Source of the DNA: Methylobacterium sp. E-005
Lineage (GTDB): Bacteria; Pseudomonadota; Alphaproteobacteria; Rhizobiales; Beijerinckiaceae
NCBI RefSeq assembly: GCF_022829725.1
Contig: NZ_JAKSYG010000212.1
Span: 29,100 to 93,099 of the forward strand
Length of the DNA stretch: 64,000 nucleotides
Reading direction: 5' to 3'
This document shows, piece by piece, positions 37,193 through 46,610 of the stretch; the stretch's first letter is position 1, and each line of letters starts with the position of its first letter. The translations under genes were made by a program, and so were the position numbers. Below the pieces are notes generated by a model, which saw only the letters and a program-made list of their open reading frames with translations, did not search any database and was not told the DNA's origin.

Positions 37193-38677
37193 TCAGGCCG
37201 CGTCCTCACCCTTCTCGTCGCCTTCGAGACCAAGATCCTTCAACTTGCGATAGAGGGTGGATCGACCGATCCCGAGGCGGCGCGAGACTTCCGACATACG
37301 CTGACGGTAGAACTGCAAGGCGTAGCGGATGATCTCGGCTTCGAGCACATCCATCGGCTTCATCTCGCCGGTTTCCTCGGCGACCAGCGACATCGTATGC
37401 GGATCGCGAACCTCGACGCGCACGATCTCGCGCACCGGCTCCGGGGCGTAGGCCGGCATCACGGGCTGGCTCGGCAGAGCCGGGATACGAACGTCGAAGC
37501 CCTCGACCTGCGCGGCGATCTGCGGAAACTCGGCCACCGTCAGTTCGTCGCCATCGGCCAAGACCACGGCGCGAAACAGCGCGTTCTCCAACTGACGGAC
37601 ATTCCCGGGCCAGGGGTAGCGGGTCAGGAGCGCCATCGCTTCCGATGTGATCGCCCGAACGCGCTTGCCCTCCTCGGCGGAGAAGCGCGCGCAGAAGGAG
37701 CGGACGAGATCGGGGATATCCTCCCGGCGCGCCCGGAGCGGCGGCAGGGTCATCGGGAAGACGTTGAGGCGGTAATAGAGATCCTCGCGGAATTTGCCCT
37801 GCTTCACGAGATCGAGGAGCGAACGGTTGGTCGCAGAGACGAGGCGGATATCGACCCGCACCGCGCGCTTGCCACCCACAGGATCGACTTCGCCCTCCTG
37901 CAACGCGCGCAGCAGCTTCACCTGCGCGTCGAGGGGCAATTCACCGATCTCGTCAAGGAACAGGGTGCCGCCCGAGGCCTCCACGAACTTGCCGGCATGC
38001 TTCTCGGTGGCGCCCGTGAACGCCCCCTTCTCGTGGCCGAACAGGGTCGATTCCACGAGATTTTCCGGGATCGCCCCGCAATTGACCGTCACGAACGCCT
38101 TGCCGCGCCGGTCGCCCGACCCCTGGATCGCCCGGGCCAGGACCTCCTTGCCGACGCCGGATTCGCCCTCAATCAAAACGGGGATGTTGGACTTCGCCGC
38201 CCGCTCGGCGAGGCGGATCACCCGCTCCATGTCGGGGCTTTTGGAGGCGAGATCCTTGAAGGTCAGCGCCCCGGAGGCCCGGCGGCGCATGCGGCGCACC
38301 TCCTCTTCCAGGGTATCGACCCGCAGGGCGTTCTTGATCGAGACCTGCAAGCGCTCCGCGCCCGCCGGCTTGACCACGAAGTCGACCGCGCCGGCCCGCA
38401 TCGCCGTCACCACCGCGTCGATCGACCCGTTGGAGGTCTGAACGATGACCGGCGTCGCCAGGCCGCTCTTGCGCATCTCGGCCAGCACGCCGAGCCCATC
38501 GAGGCCCGGCATCACCAGATCGAGGAGCACCACGTCGGCGCCCTCGGATTTGAGCACGATCAGCGCGTCGGCGCCGTTTTCGACCACCCGCGCCTCGAAG
38601 CCGAACCGGCGCACCGCCGCCTCGGCGAGGCGACGCTGGACCGGATCGTCGTCCACGATAAGCACGGTGGTGGACAT
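37193..38677 (-). CDS. Sigma-54-dependent response regulator (NtrC family)
   Basis: The 494-residue protein has a receiver domain with phospho-acceptor Asp53 (VVLLDLVMPG), an AAA+ domain with Walker A GESGVGKE at residues 171-178 and the sigma-54 contact loop GAFTGA at 218-223, and a Fis-type helix-turn-helix at the C-terminus (SEVSRRLGIGRSTLYRKLKD). It should activate RpoN-dependent promoters when phosphorylated. No kinase is adjacent and no target is known. A ~90-residue linker before the HTH is poorly conserved in appearance. Confidence 0.93.
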   Translation of the reverse strand: MSTTVLIVDDDPVQRRLAEAAVRRFGFEARVVENGADALIVLKSEGADVVLLDLVMPGLDGLGVLAEMRKSGLATPVIVQTSNGSIDAVVTAMRAGAVDFVVKPAGAERLQVSIKNALRVDTLEEEVRRMRRRASGALTFKDLASKSPDMERVIRLAERAAKSNIPVLIEGESGVGKEVLARAIQGSGDRRGKAFVTVNCGAIPENLVESTLFGHEKGAFTGATEKHAGKFVEASGGTLFLDEIGELPLDAQVKLLRALQEGEVDPVGGKRAVRVDIRLVSATNRSLLDLVKQGKFREDLYYRLNVFPMTLPPLRARREDIPDLVRSFCARFSAEEGKRVRAITSEAMALLTRYPWPGNVRQLENALFRAVVLADGDELTVAEFPQIAAQVEGFDVRIPALPSQPVMPAYAPEPVREIVRVEVRDPHTMSLVAEETGEMKPMDVLEAEIIRYALQFYRQRMSEVSRRLGIGRSTLYRKLKDLGLEGDEKGEDAA

Positions 38678-38924
38678 GGCGGCTCCCTGACCGGCACGCG
38701 GACCGGACCGGAGGCGCGGGAGCGATCCCGGTCGTCGGTTCCGATTCGGCAGCTGTTTCGTTTCGAGCCGGAGGGTGAACCACAGACGTAAAGTGGCGCT
38801 TAACGACGTTTGCAGCGCTCGGTTGGGGATCGGCCGGGCGCGTCGGCAACGCGCCGCGTTGAACGCGTGGCGGCCCGCTCGATATCAGGCTACGGAGCCA
38901 AGCCCCGTGAAAGGAATGCACGAC

Positions 38925-40796
38925 ATGATGCCGAGCCCCACCGCGTCGCCGGTGACCGTCCGCCTGCCCGAGGGCGTGAGCGCCGCGCGCGCCGCCGCGA
39001 AGGCGGCCGACCTCGGTGTCCTCCCGGAATGGGATCTGTCGGACCTCTATGCGGGCATCGACGATCCGAATTTCTCTGTCGACATGACCCGGGCCGAGGA
39101 GGAATGCCGCCGCTTCTCCGAGACCTATGCCGGGCGCATTGCGGCGATCGTCAGCGGCGCCGATGCCTCCGCGGCCCTCGCCGAGGCCGTGCGGACCTAT
39201 GAGGGAATCGAGGATCTGCTCGGCAAGCTCATGTCGTTCGCCGGCCTCGTCTATTCCGGCGATACGACCGATGAGGCCCGGGCCAAGTTCTACGGTGACA
39301 CCCGCGAGCGCCTGACCAACGCGTCGGCCGACCTCCTGTTCTTCGCCCTCGAACTGAACCGGGTCGAGGATGCCGTGATGAATGCCGCGATGGCGGAGGG
39401 GCCGCTCGCCCGATACGCGCCGTGGATCGAGGATCTGCGCCGGGAGAAGCCGCACCAGCTCGATGACCGCACCGAGAAGCTGTTCCTCGAGAAGTCGGTG
39501 ACCGCGAACGCCGCCTGGGACCGGCTGTTCAACGAGACCATCGCGTCGCTGCGCTTCACCGTGCAGGGCGAGGAGATGCCGCTTGAGCCGACCCTCAACA
39601 AGCTTCAGGACGCTGATGGGGCCGTCCGCAGGGAGGCCGCGGGCGCGATCAGCACGGTGCTGCGCGGGCATCTGCGGGTGTTCACGCTGATCACCAACAC
39701 ACTCGCCAAGGATAAGGAGATCTCCGACCGCTGGCGCGGCTTCAAGGACGTGGCCGATGCGCGCCACCTCTCCAACCGGGTCGAGCCCGAGGTGGTGGAG
39801 GCCCTGGTCGATGCCGTGCGGGCGGCCTATCCACGCCTGTCGCACCGCTATTACAAGTTGAAGGCGCGATGGTTCGGGCAGGAGGCGCTGCACTACTGGG
39901 ACCGGAATGCGCCGCTGCCGAAGGTCGAGCAGCGCACGATTCCGTGGACTGAGGCGCGCGATACGGTCCTGTCGGCCTACGATGCCTTCTCGCCGAAGAT
40001 GGCCGGCATTGCGAAGCGCTTCTTCGACGATCGCTGGATCGACGCGCCGACGCGGCCCGGTAAGGCGCCCGGCGCCTTCGCGCACCCGACCGTGCCTTCG
40101 GTCCACCCCTACGTGCTGGTCAATTACCAGGGCAAGCCCCGGGACGTGATGACCCTCGCCCACGAACTCGGCCATGGCGTCCATCAGGTGCTCGCCGGCC
40201 CGAACGGCGCGCTGATGGCGCCGACGCCCCTGACTCTGGCCGAGACCGCAAGCGTGTTTGGCGAGATGCTGACCTTCCGCAAGCTGCTTGCCGCCACCAC
40301 AGACACGACCCAACGTCGCGCGATGCTCGCCGCCAAGGTCGAGGACATGATCAACACGGTGGTCCGCCAGATCGCCTTCTATTCGTTCGAACGGAAGGTA
40401 CACCTCGCCCGCGCCAAGGGAGAGCTGACGACCGACCAGATCAACGCCCTCTGGCTGTCGGTTCAAGCGGAATCACTGGGTCCGGCAATCACATTGGATT
40501 CGGGCTACGAGCCCTATTGGGCCTACATCCCGCACTTCATCCACTCGCCGTTCTATGTCTACGCCTACGCGTTCGGCGATTGCCTCGTGAACTCGCTTTA
40601 CGGGGTCTACGCCCGGGCCGAGGAGGGCTTTGTGGACCGGTACTTCGCGCTGCTCGGGGCCGGCGGCTCGAAGCCCTACGGCGAGCTGCTCGCGCCCTTC
40701 GGCCTCGACGCGAAGGATCCGGGCTTCTGGCAGATCGGGCTCGGGATGATCGAGGGGATGATCGTGGAGCTGGAGGGCATGGAAGGGCAAGGGTGA
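38925..40796 (+). CDS. pepF: M3-family oligoendopeptidase
   Basis: The ~623-residue cytoplasmic metallopeptidase has the zinc motif HELGH at residues 413-417 (within MTLAHELGHGVHQ). The third ligand region, LTLAETASVFGEMLTF, follows. The N-terminal helical domain begins AADLGVLPEWDLSDLYAGID, typical of the PepF/M3 clan. It cleaves short peptides. The ATG at 38925 is favoured because AAAGGA lies nine bases upstream; an ATG at 38916 overlaps that site. The frame is open further upstream without protein-like sequence. Confidence 0.9.
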   Translation: MMPSPTASPVTVRLPEGVSAARAAAKAADLGVLPEWDLSDLYAGIDDPNFSVDMTRAEEECRRFSETYAGRIAAIVSGADASAALAEAVRTYEGIEDLLGKLMSFAGLVYSGDTTDEARAKFYGDTRERLTNASADLLFFALELNRVEDAVMNAAMAEGPLARYAPWIEDLRREKPHQLDDRTEKLFLEKSVTANAAWDRLFNETIASLRFTVQGEEMPLEPTLNKLQDADGAVRREAAGAISTVLRGHLRVFTLITNTLAKDKEISDRWRGFKDVADARHLSNRVEPEVVEALVDAVRAAYPRLSHRYYKLKARWFGQEALHYWDRNAPLPKVEQRTIPWTEARDTVLSAYDAFSPKMAGIAKRFFDDRWIDAPTRPGKAPGAFAHPTVPSVHPYVLVNYQGKPRDVMTLAHELGHGVHQVLAGPNGALMAPTPLTLAETASVFGEMLTFRKLLAATTDTTQRRAMLAAKVEDMINTVVRQIAFYSFERKVHLARAKGELTTDQINALWLSVQAESLGPAITLDSGYEPYWAYIPHFIHSPFYVYAYAFGDCLVNSLYGVYARAEEGFVDRYFALLGAGGSKPYGELLAPFGLDAKDPGFWQIGLGMIEGMIVELEGMEGQG

Positions 40797-40817
40797 GACA
40801 GCGCTTCCGACACGGCA

Positions 40818-40852
40818 TCCTGGATGTCATACCGATCGTATGACATCCAGGA
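40818..40852. promoter_or_regulatory. 15-bp perfect inverted repeat before an antitoxin-like gene
   Basis: TCCTGGATGTCATAC (40818-40832) is repeated in reverse complement as GTATGACATCCAGGA (40838-40852) around CGATC. It lies 21 bases after the M3 peptidase stop and five bases before the antitoxin-like ATG, and the right arm contains its AGGAG. It is probably the autoregulatory operator of the antitoxin; it could also serve as a hairpin terminator for the peptidase gene. Confidence 0.65.
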
Positions 40853-40856
40853 GTTG

Positions 40857-41240
40857 ATGCCGAAGCTTGAAGTCAAGCGTGTTGGGAACTCAACCGGGCT
40901 CATCCTGCCGAAGGAACGTCCGGGCAAGCGCAATCTGCTTCAGGGTGATTGGCTCGGCGTGACGGAAAATTCGGACGGCTCCGTCCGGCCGTCGCCTGAC
41001 GATCCGGCCTTCGGTAAGGGCATGACGGTCGCCGAGGAGGCAATGAAGACCGATCGCAATGCCCTGGCGGAACTCGCAGTACGCGCACCGGTCAGGGGAT
41101 CGAGAGGCTCACGAGTGAGCTCCTTCCGGCCATTCACGCTCAGCAGCTTCGGCTCTTTGGCGAGCCGCCATGATTGCGTGACGTTCCCCGGGATAACGGC
41201 ATCGATTTCATTGCCGACAAGGCGGAGGCGGAGCTGGTGA
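40857..41240 (+). pseudogene. Decayed AbrB/MazE-type antitoxin gene
   Basis: The first ~75 codons resemble AbrB/MazE antitoxins: MPKLEVKRVGNSTGLILPKE, then QGDWLGVTENSDG, DDPAF and AEEAMKTDRNALAELA. A normal copy would have a leucine-rich stretch between the two halves; here it reads RPGKRNLL, which suggests small deletions. The normal stop after ELA is lost and the frame runs on into unrelated sequence to 41240. No toxin gene follows. An ATG upstream at 40824 would lie inside the operator. Confidence 0.65.
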
Positions 41241-41395
41241 TCCGCGGCCCCGCCGTCGGCGAGATCGACGAATCCGGCTTCACCCGCTGGATCCGCGTTC
41301 CAGGCCGGCCTGACCGCGGCGCAGGGCCCCACGCCCCTGGTGCCCGACCCGGCGAGGCATATCTGCATTCCGGCAGCAGACAGACAGATCGAGAC

Positions 41396-42757
41396 ATGGC
41401 CGAGATCGACCGCGAAGCCAATCGCTTCTCCGCCCGGGCGGGGCGCTACGCCAGCGTCGGCGCGAATGTCGGGGGCGTGGCCGCCCGCATGGCGATGGCC
41501 CGCCTGTTCGGCAAGGAGGGCACGACCAACGCCGCCGCCCTGGCGCAGGCGCTGGGCGGCCTGAAGGGCCCGATCATGAAGGTCGCGCAGCTCCTGGCCA
41601 CCGTACCCGACCTGCTGCCACCGGAATACGCCACCGAATTGCAGAAGCTTCAGGCCGATGCGCCGCCCATGGGCGCCGCCTTCGTCCGCCGCCGGATGCA
41701 GTCCGAACTCGGCGCCGGGTGGCAGGGGCGATTCGGCAGCTTCGATCTGAAGCCCGCCGCGGCCGCCTCGCTTGGCCAGGTTCACCGCGCCACCGCGAAA
41801 GACGGCGAGCGACTGGCCTGCAAGCTCCAGTATCCGGACATGCAATCGGCGGTCGAAGCCGATCTCAAGCAGCTCGAGGTGGCGTTCGCCCTCCACCGGC
41901 GGATGAATTCCTGGCTCGACACGCGGGAGATCGCCAAGGAGATCGGCGCGCGCGTGCGCGAGGAGCTGGATTATGAGCGCGAAGCCAAGCACGCCGCCCT
42001 GTACGGCGCAGTGCTCAAGGACATCGCGGCGGTCCGTGTTCCCGAGGTTTTCCCCGATCTCTCCACCAAGCGCTTGCTGACGCTCGGCTGGCTCGATGGC
42101 GACAAGATCCTGGGCTTCGCCGAGGAGCCGGTCGAAATCCGCAACCGCATCGCGCAGGCGATGTTCAAGGCGTGGTGGCATCCGTTCAGTCGGGCCGCGG
42201 TCATTCATGGCGACCCGCATCTCGGCAACTACACGGTGTTCTCGGAGGGCGGGGAAGCCGCTGGAATCAACCTGCTCGATTACGGCTGCGTGCGCATCTT
42301 TCACCCCCGCTTCGTCGGCGGCGTGGTGGATCTCTACCGGGGGTTGCTGGAGAACGACTCTGCCCGCATCGTGCACGCCTACGAGGTCTGGGGCTTCAAG
42401 GATCTGGACAAGGAGAAGATCGAGATCCTGAACATCTGGGCACGGTTCATCTACGGACCGCTCCTCGAAGACCGTACCCGCACCGTCGCCGACGGTGTGA
42501 AGCCCGGCGAGTATGGCCGTCGCCAGGCCTTCGAGGTGCATCAGGCTCTGAAGGAGCGGGGCCCCGTCACCGTTCCGCAGGAATTCGTGTTCATGGACCG
42601 CGCCGCGGTGGGTCTCGGCGCCGTCTTCCTCCACTTGCGCTCGGAGCTGAACTACCACCGGTTGTTTGAGGCCGAGATCGAGCATTTCTCGCTGGACGAT
42701 CTCGCGGAACGCCAGGGCCACGCCCTGGCCGAGGTCGGGTTGCCGAAGCCGGTATGA
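41396..42757 (+). CDS. ABC1/UbiB (ADCK-like) atypical kinase family protein
   Basis: The 453-residue protein has the ABC1 signatures: an N-terminal extension motif PIMKVAQLLATVPDLLPPEY, the alanine-rich nucleotide loop AAAASLGQVHRA, the catalytic segment VIHGDPHLGNY and the metal-binding LLDYGCVRIF. The usual KxGQ motif reads KVAQ, a glycine-to-alanine change. Family members support ubiquinone biosynthesis or related lipid chemistry by ATP hydrolysis. The ATG at 41396 is chosen because family similarity begins shortly after; the frame is open back to 41174. Confidence 0.88.
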   Translation: MAEIDREANRFSARAGRYASVGANVGGVAARMAMARLFGKEGTTNAAALAQALGGLKGPIMKVAQLLATVPDLLPPEYATELQKLQADAPPMGAAFVRRRMQSELGAGWQGRFGSFDLKPAAAASLGQVHRATAKDGERLACKLQYPDMQSAVEADLKQLEVAFALHRRMNSWLDTREIAKEIGARVREELDYEREAKHAALYGAVLKDIAAVRVPEVFPDLSTKRLLTLGWLDGDKILGFAEEPVEIRNRIAQAMFKAWWHPFSRAAVIHGDPHLGNYTVFSEGGEAAGINLLDYGCVRIFHPRFVGGVVDLYRGLLENDSARIVHAYEVWGFKDLDKEKIEILNIWARFIYGPLLEDRTRTVADGVKPGEYGRRQAFEVHQALKERGPVTVPQEFVFMDRAAVGLGAVFLHLRSELNYHRLFEAEIEHFSLDDLAERQGHALAEVGLPKPV

Positions 42758-42878
42758 CGGGCCGCTGAACCTCTATCGGGGCGGTGATCAATTGCGTGCG
42801 TCCGATTGCGGCAGTTAAACGCTTGAGCTACATCCCACCGTGACCGCAAGAAGTCGCGTCTAAGGGAACGAGCGCACG

Positions 42879-43172
42879 ATGGCTGAGAGTGATACGGTGG
42901 CCGGACACAGCTACAGCCCGGCGATGGACGCGAAGACCCACGAGCAGACCTATCGCGGCTTCGTCCGCTTCGTCGAGATCGCGACGGGCGTCGTGATCTG
43001 CTGGGTTCTGGCCCTGGCGATCGGCGGCGTCCGCGAAGCTTGGCTGCTGGCGATCGTGGGCGTCATCGCCTCGGGTGCAGCCGGTGCAGTTGGTGCGCTC
43101 GCCCCGGCGGTCGGATGGCGCGGCCCTCTCGTGGTCGGCATCCTGCTGCTGCTCTACCTCTTCTTCGCGTAA
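42879..43172 (+). CDS. Small membrane protein, aa3 oxidase subunit IV-like
   Basis: The 97-residue protein contains KTHEQTYRGFVRFVEIATGV, close to the HE-x-TY-x-GFVRF motif of the aa3-type cytochrome oxidase subunit IV family. It has about three hydrophobic segments, whereas the typical family member has only one. Related small proteins often precede the transhydrogenase genes in alphaproteobacteria, as here. A role in oxidase assembly is uncertain. Confidence 0.65.
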   Translation: MAESDTVAGHSYSPAMDAKTHEQTYRGFVRFVEIATGVVICWVLALAIGGVREAWLLAIVGVIASGAAGAVGALAPAVGWRGPLVVGILLLLYLFFA

Positions 43173-43381
43173 GCTGATCCCCTCTGGTCCGAGGGACCGG
43201 ATCCGCCGTTCCAATATCCCATCCGGGCCTGCCGGAGAGGGCCTCTTGTGCACGGCGTGCAATTTAATTGAGCACAAGTTACATTCGAACCTGTTTCATC
43301 GCAGTCTCTTAGGTCCGCATCTCGCAAAGCCGCGCCGGTTCGCGCATTCGGGATGCCGAGCTTATCCAGAGGAATCCGCGC

Positions 43382-44605
43382 ATGCGTATTGCTGTGCTGT
43401 CCGAGACGGACTCCGCGGAGCCGCGCGTTGCTGCGGTTCCCGAGACCGTGAAGAAATTCAAGGCCCTCGGTGCCGACGTCGTGGTGCAATCCGGAGCGGG
43501 CAAGAAGGCCGGCATCCTGGACGACGAGTATGAGGCGGCCGGGGCCAGCATGGTCGGCAGCGCCGCGGATGCCGCGCGGGACGCCGACCTTATCCTGAAG
43601 GTCGGCCGGCCGAGTGCCGAAGAGCTGCCGCACTTCAAGCGCGACGCCGCCGTGGTGGCGATCATGGACCCCTACGGCAACGACGACGCCCTCAAGGCCA
43701 TGGCGGATGCCGGCGTGGCGGCCTTCTCGATGGAGCTGATGCCGCGCATCACCCGCGCGCAGGTGATGGACGTGCTGTCCTCGCAGGCGAACCTCGCAGG
43801 CTACCGGGCTGTGGTGGACGGCGCTGCCGAGTACGGCCGCGCGATGCCGATGATGATGACCGCCGCCGGCACCGTGCCGGCCGCCCGCGTCTTCGTGATG
43901 GGTGTCGGCGTCGCGGGCCTTCAGGCCATCGCCACGGCCCGTCGCCTCGGGGCGGTCGTGACCGCGACCGACGTGCGTCCGGCCACCAAGGAGCAGGTCG
44001 AATCGCTGGGCGCGAAGTTCGTCGCCGTCGAGGACGATGAGTTCAAGCAGGCCGAGACCGCAGGCGGCTACGCCAAGGAGATGTCTGAAGGCTATCGCGC
44101 CAAGCAGGCCGAACTGGTCAAGGGGCACATCGCCAAGCAGGACATCGTCATCACCACGGCCCTCATCCCCGGTCGGCCGGCGCCGAAGCTGGTTTCGGAG
44201 GAGATGGTGGCGTCGATGAAACCCGGCTCGGTCCTCGTCGATCTGGCGGTCGAGCGCGGCGGCAACGTCGCCGGCGCCAAGCCCGGCGAGATCGTCACCA
44301 CGGAGCGGGGGGTGAAGATCGTCGGACACACCAACGTGCCGGGCCGACTCGCCGCCACCGCATCGAGCCTCTACGCGCGCAACCTCTACGCCTTCGTCGA
44401 GACCCTGATCGACAAGGAGTCGAAGGCGCTGAACATCAAGTGGGACGACGAGCTCGTGAAGGCGACCAACCTCACCCGCGACGGCTCGGTGGTCCACACA
44501 TCCTTCCAACCGAAGACCGATGGGCCCGCCTCGGAAGCCGCGTCCCTGGGTCTCGCCAAGTCCGAGGCCGGCAAGGGCTCCGCCGCCGCCTCGAGCGCGC
44601 ACTAA
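43382..44605 (+). CDS. pntA: Proton-translocating NAD(P) transhydrogenase, alpha subunit (soluble part)
   Basis: The 407-residue protein is domain I, which binds NAD(H). It begins MRIAVLSETDSAEPRVAAVP, the alanine-dehydrogenase/PNT N-terminal domain. The nucleotide fold reads RVFVMGVGVAGLQAIATARR and later sections include KQDIVITTALIPGRPAPKLV. In this three-subunit form the membrane part of the alpha chain is encoded separately by the next gene. The complex couples proton entry to hydride transfer from NADH to NADP+, supplying NADPH, which is important in methylotrophic growth. Confidence 0.95.
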   Translation: MRIAVLSETDSAEPRVAAVPETVKKFKALGADVVVQSGAGKKAGILDDEYEAAGASMVGSAADAARDADLILKVGRPSAEELPHFKRDAAVVAIMDPYGNDDALKAMADAGVAAFSMELMPRITRAQVMDVLSSQANLAGYRAVVDGAAEYGRAMPMMMTAAGTVPAARVFVMGVGVAGLQAIATARRLGAVVTATDVRPATKEQVESLGAKFVAVEDDEFKQAETAGGYAKEMSEGYRAKQAELVKGHIAKQDIVITTALIPGRPAPKLVSEEMVASMKPGSVLVDLAVERGGNVAGAKPGEIVTTERGVKIVGHTNVPGRLAATASSLYARNLYAFVETLIDKESKALNIKWDDELVKATNLTRDGSVVHTSFQPKTDGPASEAASLGLAKSEAGKGSAAASSAH

Positions 44606-44629
44606 GACCCCGTCGCGAGGAGTAGCAGA

Positions 44630-45085
44630 ATGGCAACCGTCATCGTCCCTCCCGACCAAGCGGCCGATCAGGCCCGCGTGCTGGCCGACGCGGCCCGCGC
44701 CGCCGCCGCTGTGGCGCAGAACGCCGCGAATCAGGCTCAGGTCATCGCCGATGGCATGGGCCACGGGCTCAGCGCAGCCACCGGCGGGGCCGTCGACCCG
44801 ACCGTGTTCCGGCTCGCGATCTTCGTCCTGGCGATCTTCGTCGGCTATTACGTGGTCTGGTCGGTGACCCCGGCCCTGCACACGCCGCTGATGTCGGTTA
44901 CCAACGCGATCTCCTCGGTGATCATCGTCGGCGCGATCCTCGCGGTCGGCGTGCCGCTGATCGAGAAGGGCACCGGGCTGGCCCGGTTCTTCGGCTTCAT
45001 CGGCATCGTGCTCGCCAGCGTGAACATCTTCGGGGGCTTCCTCGTCACGCAGCGCATGCTCGGCATGTACAAGAAGAAGGGCTGA
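44630..45085 (+). CDS. NAD(P) transhydrogenase alpha subunit, membrane part
   Basis: The 151-residue protein contains the PntA C-terminal membrane segment, with about four hydrophobic stretches (LAIFVLAIFVGYYVVWSVTP, TNAISSVIIVGAILAVGVPL, FFGFIGIVLASVNIFGGFLV) and the terminal TQRMLGMYKKK. The Ala-rich N-terminal ~50 residues are an extension. It sits 24 bases after the first subunit gene and five bases before pntB, forming the three-gene operon. Confidence 0.93.
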   Translation: MATVIVPPDQAADQARVLADAARAAAAVAQNAANQAQVIADGMGHGLSAATGGAVDPTVFRLAIFVLAIFVGYYVVWSVTPALHTPLMSVTNAISSVIIVGAILAVGVPLIEKGTGLARFFGFIGIVLASVNIFGGFLVTQRMLGMYKKKG

Positions 45086-45089
45086 GCTC

Positions 45090-46487
45090 GTGTCAGAGAA
45101 CGTCTCCTCCCTTCTCTATATCGTCTCCGGCGTCCTGTTCATCATGGCGCTGCGGGGGCTCTCCCACCCCACCACCTCCCGGCAGGGCAACCTGTACGGC
45201 ATGGTCGGCATGGGGCTCGCCATCGTCACCACCCTGGTCGGACATCCGCCGGCCGGCTTCGGCGCCTGGATCCTGGTTCTGCTCGGATTGGGGCTCGGCG
45301 GCGGCGCCGGCGCTGTGATCGCCAAGCGCGTGTCGATGACCGCGATGCCGCAGCTCGTGGCGGCCTTCCACTCGCTGGTGGGCCTCGCAGCGGTGTTCGT
45401 GGCGGCCGGCGCGCTCTACGCGCCGCAGGCCTTCGGCATCATCGAGAACGGTCACTATCACAAGCAGTCGCTGTTCGAGATGGGCCTGGGCGTCGCCATC
45501 GGCGCCATCACCTTCACGGGTTCGGTGATCGCATTCGCCAAGCTCGACGGGCGGATGTCCGGCAAGCCGATCATGCTGCCGCAGCGTCACCTGATCAACG
45601 CGCTGCTGGCCGCCGGCCTCGTGCTGCTTCTCGCGCTGTTCATCGGCACCGAATCGAAGGCCCTGTTCTGGCTGATCATCATCGCCTCCCTGGTGCTGGG
45701 TGGCCTGATCATCATCCCGATCGGCGGCGCCGACATGCCGGTGGTCGTGTCGATGCTCAACTCCTACTCGGGCTGGGCGGCGGCCGGCATCGGCTTCACC
45801 CTCGGCAACCTCGCGCTGATCATCACCGGCTCGCTGGTCGGCTCCTCGGGCGCGATCCTATCCTACATCATGTGCCACGCGATGAACCGGTCGTTCATCT
45901 CGGTCATCCTCGGCGGCTTCGGCGGTGATACCGCCGCGGCCGGCTCGGGTCAGGTCGAGACCCGGCCGGTGAAGCAGGGCTCGGCCGACGATGCCGCCTA
46001 CATCATGAAGAACGCCGAGCGGGTCATCATCGTCCCGGGCTACGGCATGGCGGTCGCCCAGGCGCAGCATTCGCTGCGCGAGATGGCCGACATGCTGAAG
46101 AAGGAGGGCGTCGACGTGAAGTACGCCATCCACCCGGTCGCGGGCCGTATGCCGGGACACATGAACGTGCTGCTCGCCGAGGCGAACGTGCCGTACGACG
46201 AGGTGTTCGAGCTGGAGGATATCAACGGCGAATTCCCGCAGGCGGACGTCGCCTTCGTGATCGGCGCCAACGACGTCACCAACCCGGCTGCGAAGACCGA
46301 CAAGGCCTCGCCGATCTACGGCATGCCGATCCTCGACGTGGAGCGGGCCAAGACCGTGCTGTTCATCAAGCGCGGCATGGGCTCGGGCTACGCGGGCGTC
46401 GAGAACGAGGTGTTCTTCCGCGACAACACGATGATGCTGTTCGGTGACGCCAAGAAGGTGGTGGACCAGATTCTGAAGACCTTCTGA
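45090..46487 (+). CDS. pntB: NAD(P) transhydrogenase, beta subunit
   Basis: The 465-residue protein has the membrane domain II helices, including the conserved HSLVGLAAVFVA segment, and the C-terminal NADP(H)-binding domain III. Domain III shows VIIVPGYGMAVAQAQHSLRE, HPVAGRMPGHMNVLLAEANV, VIGANDVTNPAA and the final FGDAKKVVDQIL. Start is a GTG directly after GGGCTGAGCTC. A strong hairpin terminator follows. Confidence 0.96.
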   Translation: MSENVSSLLYIVSGVLFIMALRGLSHPTTSRQGNLYGMVGMGLAIVTTLVGHPPAGFGAWILVLLGLGLGGGAGAVIAKRVSMTAMPQLVAAFHSLVGLAAVFVAAGALYAPQAFGIIENGHYHKQSLFEMGLGVAIGAITFTGSVIAFAKLDGRMSGKPIMLPQRHLINALLAAGLVLLLALFIGTESKALFWLIIIASLVLGGLIIIPIGGADMPVVVSMLNSYSGWAAAGIGFTLGNLALIITGSLVGSSGAILSYIMCHAMNRSFISVILGGFGGDTAAAGSGQVETRPVKQGSADDAAYIMKNAERVIIVPGYGMAVAQAQHSLREMADMLKKEGVDVKYAIHPVAGRMPGHMNVLLAEANVPYDEVFELEDINGEFPQADVAFVIGANDVTNPAAKTDKASPIYGMPILDVERAKTVLFIKRGMGSGYAGVENEVFFRDNTMMLFGDAKKVVDQILKTF

Positions 46488-46514
46488 CGCTTCAGCATCG
46501 GTACGGATCTGTGG

Positions 46515-46548
46515 GGGGCGGGCCGTGGGGCCCGCCCCGTTTCGTTTT
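46515..46548 (+). terminator. Intrinsic terminator after pntB
   Basis: GGGGCGGGCC (46515-46524) and GGCCCGCCCC (46529-46538) pair perfectly with a GTGG loop and are followed by GTTTCGTTTT. This is the clearest rho-independent terminator in the window. Confidence 0.85.
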
Positions 46549-46610
46549 GATCGAACGGACGGCGGGCTGTTGCCACGGCGCCCGGGATTTCACGGCGCCA
46601 CCAGTGTAGG

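Noticed and set aside
38169..40466. 765-codon open frame on the minus strand
   Set aside because: Mostly antisense to the M3 peptidase gene and partly a shifted frame of the sigma-54 regulator.
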